A DNA stretch of 64,000 bases from Pycnopodia helianthoides (Eukaryota > Echinodermata > Asteroidea > Forcipulatida > Asteriidae). A model generated the notes under the pieces. It saw only the letters and a list, made by a program, of their open reading frames with translations. It had not been told where the DNA came from and searched no databases. Position 1 is the first letter of the stretch, and the number at the start of each line of letters is the position of its first letter. The stretch covers positions 1,325,828 to 1,389,827 of the forward strand of contig CM063248.1 of the NCBI GenBank assembly GCA_032158295.1. The letters run 5' to 3'. Below are positions 47,255 through 60,391 of the stretch, piece by piece. A program made the position numbers and the translations under genes.

Positions 47255-50200
47255 ACGGAGAACCAACAACTCTCCTCGGACAACTCGTCCGTTTCGGACA
47301 ACTCGACGGTTCAGACAACTCGACGGTTCAGACAACTAAACGGATGATTTATTCAACCGTCAGACAACTCGACTGGGTCCAAGACAAGTCGACGGATGCC
47401 CGTGACTGGGGGGCTCAGCTAGGGCCGGGTTGGGTGAAGAGCGTTGAAATGTGGGTAGCAACGGAATGCCCCGTGACGGGGGCTTCAGTTGATGAATAAT
47501 AAAGTTTTTTATCTTTTCTAATCGTTATCTATACTGGTGTAGGGAGGGGGGGGTTGCCCGGCGGTCCCCCCGGGGTGGTGAATGGAATGGTTATGTTGGG
47601 TTTAATAACCTGGCGAACGGATAAATGATACTTTGTTTTATATTATTTATTATTATAACCCATTAACCATTATCAAAAAGAGTTGAATGTAGAAATGTGG
47701 ACACCTCAACAAGACTTTAAATATCTACTGTACTACTAACACAGACTAGCTGTGTAATGTTTTCAAAGATTATAATGTGGTTTTATATTTAACCTTTTTC
47801 TGATTCATGTACAACTTTGGAAGGATATAACTTTTTCCCACCCGCATATAACGTAAACAAACAAGTAAATTGTAATCAAAAGGGCAAAGATTCCCCTGCT
47901 GCAACATCCACCTCGTCGTGAAGAACTTTGCAAAAGTTATATGGATTACATCTAGTTGTTACAAACCATGGTAAAAAACATGTTAAAAATATGCTAAACA
48001 ATTGTTTTGCAAACGGCGCGATATAAAGAATGTCAGACAACCCGTCTGTCGCGGGACAACTCGTCCGTTCGGACAACTCGACGGTTCAGACAACTCGACC
48101 GTTCGGACAACTCGACGGTTCAGACAACTCGACTTTGAGACAGCTCGACGGATGGCCAAGACAAGTCGACGGTTGAGAGCGGCTGACCTCCGTTTCTGAC
48201 ATGGTTACACGAATTTCCTGTAGAAATCCTGCGATTCTATAATTTTTGCGCGAACCTCAAGTAAGTTTTTCCCGGTTTCTTTGGCTGGATGCACGGCCCG
48301 GGGAGTCGAGAGTGACACTGGGGTTTGTTTGAGCGGGGGGACCAGACAACTCGTCCGTCGGCCCAACTCGTCCTTTCGGACCCCGGGACTTTTTTCAGAA
48401 AAACTCGGGGGTTCAGAAAAAATTTAAGGGATTTTTTAAATTCAAGGGGTTCCCAGACAACCCCGATTTGGGGGTTAAAGACAAGTCAAACGGTTGGCCT
48501 GCCGGGGGCTCAGACGGGGCGGGGGGGGTTAAGAGCGGGGTATGGGGGCATCAAGGGGATGGCCGTGACGGGGGCCCCAGTGGGGGTTTAATAAATTTTT
48601 TATCTTATTTTAATCTTATCTTACTTGTAAAGGGAGGGGGTGCACGGGCCCCCGGGGGGGTGGGGTATGTTGGTTGGGGGGTTTATGATGGTTGGTGGGT
48701 TTAATACCCGGGCGAACGGAAAATTTTATACTTGTTTATTTTTTACCATTCCCATTTTCATTAGGGAGTTTTTTGTTTTTGGTGGAATAAAAGTTTTTTT
48801 TATAAGAAAATTTTTCAAAGTAAAACTGTGTAATTTTTTTAATTTTTTAAATTTTTTTAAGGGTTTTTTACCGTTTCTAATTCTGTACAAATTTGGAAAG
48901 GGGTAAAACTTTTTCCCCCCCGCTTATAACTAACAAAGAAAATTGGGTTTTAAATGGGGCAAGATTCCCCGATGCAAAAACCCTGGGCCCGTGAAGCCCC
49001 TGTAAACCCGGAAGCCCCCGTGACGGGGGTCGCACGGGGGGGGGGGGGTGAAGAGCGGCCTGGGCGCGCGGGAGGGGAGCCCGGGATACAGGGCGGGGGA
49101 TCCGTCCGTGCGTGCAAATGCACGCCTTTTAGAAAAAAGGGCAACAAAAAGGGAGCTCTAAACCCCCAGTGTAAATCTCCCGGCGTGCACCCCAGCCAAA
49201 GAGAAGGGGATACTTGGGTTTGCGAAAAAAAATTATAGAATCGCAGGTTTTTATACAGGGAAATTTGGGAAAACTTTGTCAAAAACGGGGGGTCAGCCGC
49301 GAAAACCGTAAACTTGTTTTGGGCCCCACCGTCAAAGTTGTCTAAAAAGCCGAGTTGTCTGAACCGTCGATTTGTCCGAAGGCCCGATTTGGGTCTGAAC
49401 CGTCGAGATGTCCGAACGGACGATTTTGTCCGAGGAGAGTTTTTTTACAAACCATGGTAAAAACATGTTAAAAATATGCTAAACAATTGTTTTGCAAACG
49501 GCGCGATATAAAGAATGTCAGACAACCCGTCTGTCGCGGGACAACTCGTCCGTTCGGACAACTCGACGGTTCAGACAACTCGACCGTTCGGACAACTCGA
49601 CGGTTCAGACAACTCGACTTTGAGACAGCTCGACGGATGGCCAAGACAAGTCGACGGTTGAGAGCGGCTGACCTCCGTTTCTGACATGGTTACACGAATA
49701 TCCCGTAGAAATCCTGCGATTCTATAATTTTTTGCTTGCCCAACCTCCAAAGATAAGTATTCCGTTCTCTTTGCTGTGAAGCACGGCCGGGGAGTCGAGA
49801 GTGACACTCGGTTGTTTAGAGCCGGAAGAAACCAGACAACTCGTCCGTCGGACAACATCGTCCGTTTTCGGACAACGTCGATCGGGTTCAACAACTCGAC
49901 GGTGTCAGACAACATAGACGGATGATTATACAACCCGTCGACAACTCGCTAGGTGTCAAGGAACAAGTCGACGGATGGCCGTGACGGGGGCTACCAGCAC
50001 GGTGCGGGTTGGGTGAAGAGCGGGGTTATGGTGGCAGTCGCGGACTGCCGTGACGGTGGCTCAGTGTGGAAAATAAGTTTTTTATCTTATCGTTATCTTA
50101 TCATACATTGACGGAGGGGGGTTGCCCGGTGCGTCGCCGGGGTTGGGTATGATGGTTTGGTGGGTTATGATGTTTGCGTGGGTTTAAAACCGGGCGAACG

Positions 50201-53200
50201 GATAAATTGATACTTGTTTATTTTTTACCATTACCATTATCATTATGAGTTGTTGTTGTTGGGCAAAATATAAAGTATTTTTTTTATAAGTAATTTCATT
50301 CTAGTAGATGCTGGTCATTGTTTTTAATGTTTTAATGTTTTTAAGGTATTTACCTGTTTCTAATTCCTGTACAAATTGGAAGGGAACACTATTACCCCCG
50401 CATATAACTAACAAAGTAATTGTATAAATATGGCAAGATCCCCGATGCAACATCCTCGGGCGTGAAGTCCTTGTCAACGATGTCCGTGACGGGCGGCTCA
50501 GCACGGGGCGGGAGGGGTGACGATCGGCCTCCGGCCGCGCGGGAGGGGAGACCGTATACACGGCGGAGGATCCGTCCGCTGCGTGCGATGCACGCCTACA
50601 AGAGAACAAGGGCAACGAAAAGAGCTCTTAAAAACACCCGAGTGTCACTCTCCACCGGGCTGTGCATCCAGCCAAAAAGAACGAGGGATACTAGAGGTTT
50701 GCGCCAAAAATTATAGAATCGCAGGAATTTATACAGGATATTTGAGTGTAAACAGTCAGAAAACGGAGGTCAGCCGCGCAACCGACGACTTGTCTGCCAT
50801 GCCGTCGAGTTGTCTCAAAGCCGAGTTGTCTGAACCGCGAGTTTGTCCGAACGGTTCGAGTTGTCTGAACCGTCGAGTTGTTCCGATACGGACGAGTTGT
50901 CCGACGGACGAGTTTTAACGATGAATTCAGTTTCATTTTTTTATAAACCATAACTTAAGCATTGATTGAAATATTAATGGTAAGTAAAGCACAAACATAA
51001 CTTTGACAACAAGTTATATGGTTTACATCTAGTTGTTACAAACCATGGTAAAAACATGTTAAAAATATGCTAAACAATTGTTTTGCAAACGGCGCGATAT
51101 AAAGAATGTCAGACAACCCGTCTGTCGCGGGACAACTCGTCCGTTCGGACAACTCGACGGTTCAGACAACTCGACCGTTCGGACAACTCGACGGTTCAGA
51201 CAACTCGACTTTGAGACAGCTCGACGGATGGCCAAGACAAGTCGACGGTTGAGAGCGGCTGACCTCCGTTTCTGACATGGTTACAACGAATTTCCTGTAG
51301 AAATCCTGCGATTCTATAATTTTTTGCGCGAACCTCAAGTAAGTATTCCGTTCTCTTTGGCTGGATGCACGGCCGGGAGTCGAGAGTGACACTCGGGTTT
51401 TTAGAGCGGAGACCAGACAACTCGTCCGTCGGACAACTCGTCCTTTCGGAAAAACTCGACGGTTCAGACAACCGACTTTTCAAAACAACTAGACGGATGA
51501 TTTTTTTCCCAACCGTCAGACAACCCCGATTTGGGGGTCAAGAAAAGTCGAGGGGAGGGCCCCGTGACGGGGCTCAGCACGGGGGGGGTTTGGGGTGAAG
51601 AGGGGGGTATGGTGGGCACCCAAACGGATGGCCGTGAGGGGGCTCAGTTGGGAAAAATAAATTTTTTTACCCTTATCTTATCTTATCTTCCCTTTTGAAG
51701 GGAGGGGGTGCACGGCTCGCCCGGGTGGGGGGAAGAAAGGGTTTTGGGGTTTTTGATTGGGTTGGGGGGTTTTAAAATCCGGGCGAACCCGGGTAAATTT
51801 AAACTTGTTTTTTTTTTTACCATTACCAAATTTTTATTTTAGGTTTTGTTGTTGTGGGAATAAAGTTTTTTTTATTTAATAATTTTTTTCAGTAAGCGTG
51901 GGAATTTTTTTAAAAGTTTTTTTAAAGGTTTTTAAAGGTTTTTCCTGTTTCTAAATTTTGTACAAATTGGGGAAGGGGAACAACCCATTTCCCCCCCCTT
52001 ATTTAAATAACAAAGTAATTTGGGAAAAAGGGCAAGTTCCCCGATGCAAAATCCTCGGGGGTGAATCCGGGCAACCGGGTGTCCGTGCGGGGGCTCAGCA
52101 CGGGGGGGGGAGGGGGAAGAGCGGCCCGGGGGCGCGGGAGGGGGGAAAACCCAAACACGGCGGGGGAAACCGTCCCCTGCGTGCGATGCACGCCTCAGAG
52201 AACAGAGGGGTCCGAAAAAAAGCTCTAAACACCCGAGTGTCTCTCTCCCGGGTTTTGCACCAGCCAAAGAAACGGGAAAACTTTAGGTTTGCGCAAAAAT
52301 TATAGAATCGCGGGTTTATACAGGGAAAATTTTTGTAAAAATGTCAGAAAAAGGAGGTCACCGCGCAACCCTCGACTTGCTTGGCCATTCCCCTCGAGTT
52401 GTCTCAAAGCCGAGTTGTCTGAACCGTCGAGTTTTTCCGAACGGGCGAGTTGTCTAACCTCGATTTGGCCCAACGGACGAGTTGTCCCCACGGGCGATTA
52501 CATCTAGTTGTTACAAACCATGGTAAAAACATGTTAAAAATATGCTAAACAATTGTTTTTGCAAAACGGCGCGATATAAAGAATGTTCAGACAACACGTC
52601 TGTCGCGGGACAACTCGGTCCGTTTCGACAACTCGACCGGTCAGACAACTTCGACCGTTCGACAACTCGACGTTCGGACAACTACGACTTTGAGACAGCT
52701 CGACGGATGGCAAGACAAGTCGACGGTTTTGAGAGCGGCTGACTCTCCGTTTCCTGACATGGTTACACGTATTTCCTGTAGAAAATCCTGCGATTCTATA
52801 ATTTTATTTGCGCTAAACCTCAAGTAAGTATTCCGTTCTCTTTGGCTGATGCACGGGGCCGGGAGTCGAGAGTGACACTCGGGTGTTAAGCGAGACCCAG
52901 ACAACTCGTCGACGACAACTCGTCCGTTCGACAACTCGAACGGTTCAGACAACTCGACGTTCAGACAACAGACGGATGATTTATTCAACCGTCAGGGTAA
53001 CAACGCGACTTGGGGTCAAGACAAGACGACGGATGGCCGTGAACGGGGGCTCAGCACGGGCGGGTTGGAGGTGAAGAGGAAGCGGGTATGGTGGGCAGGT
53101 CGAGCGGATGGCCGTGACGGGCTCAGTGGGGAATAATAAAGTTTTTATCTTATCTTATCTTATCTTACTTTAAGGAGGGGGGAGCACGTCGTCGCCCGGG

Positions 53201-55336
53201 GTGGGTATGGATGGTTGGTGGGTTATGATGGTTGGCGGTTTTTAATATCCGGGCTAACGGATAATTGATACTTTGTTTATTTTTACCATTTACCATTTTC
53301 ATTATGGAGTTGTTGTTGTTGGTGGTAATAAAGTATTTTTTTTATAAGTAATATCTTCTAAGTAGAGCTGTGTAATGTTTTAATGTTTTAATGTTTTTAA
53401 TGGTTTTACCTGTTTCTAATTACTGTAACAAATTGGAAGGGTACACTATCCCCCCCTTTATAACTAACAAAGTAATTGTAGAAATAGGGCAAGATTTTCC
53501 CCGATGCAACTCCTCGGCGTGAATTCCTGTCAACGGATGTCCGTGACGGGGGATCAGCACGGGGCGGGCGGGGTGTAAGAGCGGGCCTTCGGGCGCGCGG
53601 AGGAGGGGAGACCCCGTATACACGGCGGATATCCGTCCGCACTGCGTGCGAAGCACGCCTCTAGAGAACAGAGGGCTACGAAAAGAGCTCTAAACACCCG
53701 AGTGTCACTCTCCCGGCTTGCATACCACCAAAGAGAACGGATACTTGAGGTTTTGCGCAAAAATTATAGAATCGCAGGATTTATTACAGGAAATTTGTGA
53801 AAACATGTCAGAACGGAGGTCAGCCGCGCAACCGTCGACTTGTCCTTGGCAACCGTCGTAGTTTCTCAAAGCCGAGTTCTGAACCGTCGAAGTTGTCCGA
53901 ACGGTCGAGTTTGTCTGAACGTCGAGTTGTCCGAACGGGACGAGTTTGTCCGACGACGAGTTGTCTGGACATTACAAACCATGGTAAAAACATGTTAAAA
54001 ATATGCTAAACAATTGTTTTGCAAACGGCGCGATATAAAGATGTCAGACAACCCGTCTGTCGCGGGACAACTCGTCCGTTCGGACAACTCGACGGTTCAG
54101 ACAACTCGACCGTTCGGACAACTCGACGGTTCAGACAACTCGACTTTGAGACAGCTCGACGGATGGCCAAGACAAGTCGACGGTTGAGAGCGGCTGACCT
54201 CCGTTTCTGACATGGTTACACGAATTTCCTGTAGAAATCCTGCGATTCTATAATTTTTGCGCGAACCTCAAGTAAGTTTTCCTTTCTCTTTGGCTGGATG
54301 CACGGCCGGGAGTCGAGAGTGACACTCGGGTGTTTGGCGGAGACCAGAAATCGTCCGTGGCAATCGCCTTCGGACAACTGACGGTTCAGAAAAATCACGG
54401 TTCGACAACTAGAGGATGATTTATTCAACCGTCAGAAAACTCGATTGGGGTCAAGACAGTCGACGGATGGCCGGACGGGGGCTCGAGGGGCGGGTTGGGG
54501 AGAGCGGGGTTGGTGGGCAGTGCGGTGGCCGTGAGGGGGCTCAGTGTGGGATAATAAAGTTTTTTTTTATCTTTTTTATCTTATTGTGAAGGGAGGGGGG
54601 GTGCAGGGCGTCCCCGGGGTGGGGTAGATGGTTTGTGGGTTATGATGGTTGGTGGGTTTAATATCCGGCGAACGGATAATGATACTTGTTTATTTTTTTC
54701 CATTACCATTTTCTTTTGAGTTTTTTTTGTTGGTGGGGAATAAAGATTTTTTTTTAAGTAATTTTTAGTAGAGCTGTTTATGTTTTAATGTTTTAATGTT
54801 TTAATGGTTTTACCGTTTTTAATTCTGTACAAATTGGAAGGGTAACTTTTCCCCCCGTTATAACTAAAAAAGTATTTTTATAAAAAGGGCAAGTTCCCCG
54901 TGAACATCTCGGCGTGAAGTCCCGTCAAGGAAAGTCGTGCGGGGGTCAGCACGGGGCGGGGGGGGAAGGGCGGCCTCGGCGCGCGGGAGGGGAGACCCCT
55001 ATCAGGCGGGTCCGTCCGGCGTGCGATGCAGCCTTAGAGAACAGAGGGTACGAAAAGAGCTTAAACCCGAGTGTCACCTCCCGGTGTGCATCCAGCCAAA
55101 GAGAAAAGGGTTTTTGAGGTTTTGGGAAAAAATTATAGAATCGCGGATTTATACAGGAAAATTTTGTTAAAAAATGTCAGAAAGGGGGTCAGCCGCGCAA
55201 CCGTCGACTTGTCTTGGCCCTCGTCGAGTTTTCTCAAAGCCCAGTTGTTGAACCGTCGAGTTGTCGAAAGGTTTTGGTTGTCTGAAAAACCGGGGTTTTT
55301 CGAACGGACGGTTGTCCCACGGAGAGTTGTTGACAT
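47255..55336. repeat. Array of ~1.5-kb fold-back units between the duplicated copies
   Basis: A conserved ~75-bp spacer (ACAAACCATGGTAAAAACAT...GGCGCGATATAAAG) recurs at about 47960, 49448, 51040, 52512 and 53975, a spacing of ~1.46-1.59 kb. After each spacer comes an inverted ~300-bp copy of the element's right end, then a direct copy of the whole element as seen cleanly at 59033-60034. The ends are runs of a 17-bp module, GACAACTCGACGGTTCA and GACAACTCGTCCGTTCG. A ~190-bp block in four units is identical, while other parts differ by many homopolymer-type indels, suggesting uneven polishing. Short ORFs here are products of the repeats. Confidence 0.88.
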
Positions 55337-55351
55337 TCCATTATCCACTAG

Positions 55352-55856
55352 GAAACCAAGATGTGGGCATATATACAGGTGGACAGAAGGCACTACGGGA
55401 AGGTAGAAGTATGGCACTTTCCAGAGGGCGTGTACATGGTGTGGAGTACCATCTGATAAGTGACATTGTAGGTGAGTACACATATGCCACCTGTCCCCGT
55501 ACATCCATAATGTTCACTTCTTAACATGATTAAATTCATTTTAAAACATGAAGGTATGATAGCATTTCTTTAACTCGCATAAAAGGACACTTGGTGTATT
55601 CTGAGCAGGTCCCACATTTATGATCCTACATAATTGAGTCTGCCCTTTACTAAGAGTGTTTGACATTTCATTTAAAGTATAATGCAAAATATCAATCCAA
55701 CTCTCTCCATCTACAGGACTCTGCTATATCCGTGCACTTGTGGTACCACAAACGCGAGTTAACGATCATCCATACATGGTATGGGCACTTGTATTCAAAG
55801 CTACTGGTGTCATACATCAAGCAGATTGTCATTGCATAGCAGGGTGTGTTAAGTAA
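55352..55856 (+). pseudogene. SAP/SWIM-type gene, 5'-truncated second copy
   Basis: Exons equal to 43574-43693 and 43939-44078 of copy 1 occur at 55352-55471 and 55717-55856 with intact splice sites. The SAP-encoding first exon is replaced by fold-back repeat sequence, so no complete protein can be made. Confidence 0.75.
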
Positions 55857-55871
55857 TCTATGATTAAGTTC

Positions 55872-57596
55872 TCAACACTTCTTGTATATTTGATGTGTAC
55901 AGTCTTTGTCATGACCTTTGCATCCAAAGTGAACAGTTGGTACTGACGGTACACCTGGAACAGTCTTGGTGTAATTATGAAAGTCACCGATAGAATAGGG
56001 GGTACAATCACCTGTGTCTTCTGTTCTTGAAGAAATGGTTGGCTGTTTGGTGATAATATTTGAACTCGTTTGAAGTTGCTCGTTTGCTGGAAGATCAAGT
56101 AGACCACCATATCTATAAATGAAGAGGGCTTCAAGGCATTTACCACCAGGAACAATGGGTGCAAGTTTGGAAACTAAATATCTTGCTGTGGGCCAAGGCA
56201 ATTGCAGCAGCGTCTGGTTCAGTTGTTTACCCTGTACTCCAAACTGCTTGCCTAGATTAGCAGTAGTAACGGGGTCCAAGTACTTGCTGATGTGAACCAA
56301 GATGTTGGAGATGAGTCCATCTTCTACAGCTGCTGCTTCCTTGGCCGCACATTTCCTAGAAACTGCCCAGCTAGGGTAACCCCTCAAATATTGCGAAGGG
56401 ACAGCAGAATTTTCAAGTGGCTTTGCAAATCTGAGTTAAAAAAAGAAAACAAGAAAATAAATATGTATTAAGTGATCGCAATAAAATAATTAAGATCTTT
56501 TACTCTAGAATACCATCAGGAGATTAGCCAGTTGATCTAGCAACATTTCCCCAGTAATCATAAAAACGTGTGGGGTATGAACTTGCACTGTACAAAAAAT
56601 ATCCACAGAAAAAACAAAAAGGTTATCTGGTAAATGAACAGTGCACTTGCTTTAGTTTTTACAATGCTTTATACTTACTGCAGTTGAAGATTAATTTGAC
56701 AAATGTATTATGAAGTACCTATGTCCTCCCCCATAAATTTATTTACATTTGAATTAATCACATAGATTATTCTAATGAAACAGTGTTGACTGAGGACATA
56801 ATGTATCTATATGCCTGAACACCGGTGATTAAAAACAAAGATACCTTAAGAATGATCAGATTATTTTCAATAGAAAATTGTTATAATTTTTTTTAATATC
56901 TGACTGGTACTGTTGTCTAATCCAGTTCACATTTAAAATAACAGTTTTTTGTATATGATATACTTGCAACAAGTAATGTTGTTCCATTTTCAAAGATCAT
57001 TGAAAAGTCACATCAATTCAGAAGATCTTTTGTTATATTATTTTCCCCTAAACTCAAACTAAACATGCTTTAAAACTTGACAACTGGTAATTTTTGTGAT
57101 AGCATTCTCGGCTCACTTTCATGGCTCTGCTAACTGATTGCGTCCAACTTCTGTACTTGTGATTATCATTCCAAACTTCTGCACTAGCTGTGTAAGCACA
57201 AGCTGTATAAGGGAAGAATGCCTCTATTGCACACTACAAGACAGAATTCCCTGCAAACCTGTGTGAAATACATTGAATGTAAGGGCAGTAGAGTTCCTGC
57301 AAGTCAGTCATGACTATATATGAGCACATTAATTAGCAATAAATTTGTCATCTCTAATAAAAAATGTGGAGGATCTAGTATTATTATTAAGTTTCTTTCT
57401 ACCACCAATCACACATAAATCTAGCCTACATTACAATACTCAAATTGTAGCCTACAACTAGTACAAGTTTTGTTGGGGTTGATGATTTAATAACGACATT
57501 TATTTATTGATATTTTATTAAATTAAAAAGAACATGTATGTACCTGTCCCTGTTTCTTCCGTTGTCGCAAAGCACACACTTGTGGTCCGACGGCAT
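55872..57596 (-). CDS. Unrecognised 203-aa two-exon protein, copy 2
   Basis: Exons 57596-57544 and 56430-55872 are identical in translation to the copy at 45818-44094, with the same acceptor, donor and phases. Upstream DNA to the right TIR is also preserved, so promoter and coding sequence are intact, unlike its convergent neighbour. Confidence 0.65.
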
Positions 57597-59032
57597 TATT
57601 GTCGTAGTTTAATAAAATTAAAGCAAAGCATGGAGGTTTCAGCCGCAGCATGCCGTCCGCCACAATGTTTACAAACAAACTCAATGTTTACAAACATACT
57701 TGACGGTGACACGACGAGCTAGTTCTCACGCCGTGTGCGCGTTGCTAACTGCATGGACGACTGCGAGGTGCAAAATATCTCCCACAATCCTTTGCGAGAC
57801 GTCGGATTTTTGCTATCTTAAATAAGGTCTATTATAGAGATCAGTGGTTACCATACTTGAGCGGGCGCGTAGAGTGGATCGGCCACAGGCCAGTCAGTGC
57901 GCAGCGTTCGGAAAAGTGCTTCCTTTCATTTGTAGCGTATGCACGGCAGTCGCAGTTTTGCATATATAATGAGCTAGGAGGGCACATTTTCAAAAAATCA
58001 TATCGTGAAAATTCAGCCATGTAAAAATACAAAACCGTAATATTATGAACGAGGAATGCTTTATTGTAATAATAAAAATCATGGAAGAATTTTTAATTGT
58101 TCAGAATTGAGAAATATTCGACTAGAAAAATTATCATCGTTGTACAAAAATAACGGTTTCCGAAAAAGTCCCTTTTCTAGCATTTAACGAAATTGTGCAG
58201 AAAAACTTGAATCATGGGTGTTTAGGTACATTATTAATCTACTCATATGCTATAGTCGTTTTTTCTGAAGCCACTCGAAACAGTCGGGGGCACCCTAAGT
58301 ATCCGTCGCCGTCAGCATAATGTAGATCAATGACTACCACTACTTTACTGTACGCAAAACAACAACATGAACACCGAGCGCGTGATGCGTGCATTTACCA
58401 TACGCGCACATCGTGTACTTCGTACTCAATTTTACCCTCTAAAAAATGGCGCTAGTGTCTCCTTGCGGTCCCGGCGCGTTTGTGCACGCAGTATTGCCAA
58501 TGCGCCCTCTAGTTCTTATATATAGCTCTATGGTATGTACACAGTTTGCTGCATGTACAGCACGATCAGCCAATGGAAAAATTCGTTTCTCACATGTGTG
58601 CACAATGTAGGAATTTAACAGCCAATAGCAGCATTCCTTTCACGTTATCTAAGTTAGACAGTCCACTGTGTCTAGTTTTCACCTCCTTGGATAGATCGCC
58701 CATGTACTGTGTGGTGTGGCTATGCAGACTTACTGTGTAGGCGTGGTGAATTGGTTTGCAGCCAGACTACCTTTGACTCACATGTGGATAATGGTTTTTT
58801 ATTTCGACTGAACGTCTGTGATTTGGGGTTTTACAACTATCTAAACTGATGCCTCCTGCTAGCAAAGTAAGAAATAACTGAGATCTGGATATATTGCAAA
58901 TAGTTTGTATTAAATTGTTCTTTTTCTGGACGAAATTTGGAACATGATTGTGAGAACTTCGGTCTCATTTTTAATCAAGTGAAGGCAATTGGATCGCTAC
59001 GAATACATGGAATACTTTAGTAAAACGGAGAC

Positions 59033-60034
59033 CAGACAACTCGTCCGTCGGACAACTCGTCCGTTCGGACAACTCGACGGTTCAGACAACTCGACGGTTC
59101 AGACAACTAGACGGATGATTTATTCAACCGTCAGACAACTCGACTTGGGGTCAAGACAAGTCGACGGATGGCCGTGACGGGGGCTCAGCTAGGGGCGGGT
59201 TGGGTGAAGAGCGGGGTATGGTGGGTAGTCAACGGATGGCCGTGACGGGGGCTCAGTGTGGGATAATAAAGTTTTTATCTTATCTTATCTTATCTTACTG
59301 GTGAGGGGAGGGGGGGTGCACGGGCGTCCCCCGGGGTGGTGTATGATGGTTGGGGGGTTTAATATCCGGGCGAACGGATAATTGATACTTGTTTATTTTT
59401 TTACCATTACCATTTTCATTATGAGTTGTTGTTGTTGGTGGTAACTAATAAAGTATTTTTTTATTAGTAATTCTTCTAGTAGAGCTGTGTAATGTTTTAA
59501 TGTTTTAATGGGTTTTTTTTAACCTGTTTCTGATTCTGTACAAATTGGAAGGGTAAACTTTTTCCCCCCGCTTATAACTAACAAAGTAATTGTATAAATA
59601 GGGCAAGATTCCCCGATGCAACATCCTCGGCGTGAAGTCCTGTCAACGGATGTCCGTGACGGGGGCTCAGCACGGGGCGGGAGGGGTGAAGAGCGGCCTC
59701 GGCGCGCGGGAGGGGAGATGCACGCCTCTAGCGAACAGAGGGCTACGAAAAGAGCTCTAAACACCCGAGTGTCACTCTCCCGGCTGTGCATCCAGCCAAA
59801 GAGAACGGAATACTTGAGGTTCGCGCAAAAATTATAGAATCGCAGGATTTATACAGGAAATTTGTGTAAACATGTCAGAAACGGAGGTCAGCCGCGCAAC
59901 CGTCGACTTGTCTTGGCCATCCGTCGAGTTGTCTCAAAGCTGAGTTGTCTGAACCGTCGAGTTGTCCGAACGGTCGAGTTGTCTGAACCGTTGAGTTGTC
60001 CGAACGGACGAGTTGTCCGACGGACGAGTTGTCT
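59033..60034. mobile_element. Fold-back element, cleanest single copy
   Basis: About 1.0 kb with ends CAGACAACTCGTCCGTCGGA in inverse orientation. Each end holds 5-8 copies of a 17-bp module alternating ACGGTTCA and TCCGTTCG tails. The interior has two direct-repeat blocks (CCGTGACGGGGGCTCAGC), a TATCTTATCTTATCT run and no ORF. The CAG terminus suits a hAT-type non-autonomous element, but no 8-bp duplication is visible; AGTAAAAC occurs on both sides a few bases away. Confidence 0.75.
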
Positions 60035-60391
60035 GACATTCAGTAAAACTAGGCTATGTTTATGAATGATAAAATTACTACAGCGATCGTACGTAACCCT
60101 CCCTCTTCGGTACCGTTGATTAATAATGATCATCAATGGTTTCAATGGTTCATGGTTTTTTATCGAGTCGGTTTAAAAGTTATTTGTTTTAATTAGCCAC
60201 AAGCATTTTTTCATAAAAAATGTACTTACTACTTGAAATACTTTGAGTACACTTTGAGTTTGAGTGCTGTCTTTGGTTACTGGAACCATGGACTGAAATG
60301 AAACTATCCAAAGATCATTTACAATTTGCTTCTGACCAATCTGACCTGTGTTAAAATATTTTACAAGTTTTTTCTTACCAATTCTGTAATG

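Larger units (their letters stand above)
55337..59030. repeat. Second copy of the transposon right part and its flank (+11,778 bp)
   Basis: Starts at CCATTATCCACTAGG, equal to 43559, and follows 43559-47250 at a constant offset of 11,778 with no indels for ~3.5 kb; I noticed one substitution (45169 A versus 56947 T). It includes the right TIR (57750-57846) and its GTTACCAT flank but lacks the left TIR and exon 1 of the SAP/SWIM gene. Its left edge directly abuts a fold-back element end. Confidence 0.93.

Noticed and set aside
48002..54210. Identical 62-65-codon ORF repeated four times
   Set aside because: It spans the inverted element end and its 17-bp modules, and lacks protein-like composition; the identity reflects repeated DNA.
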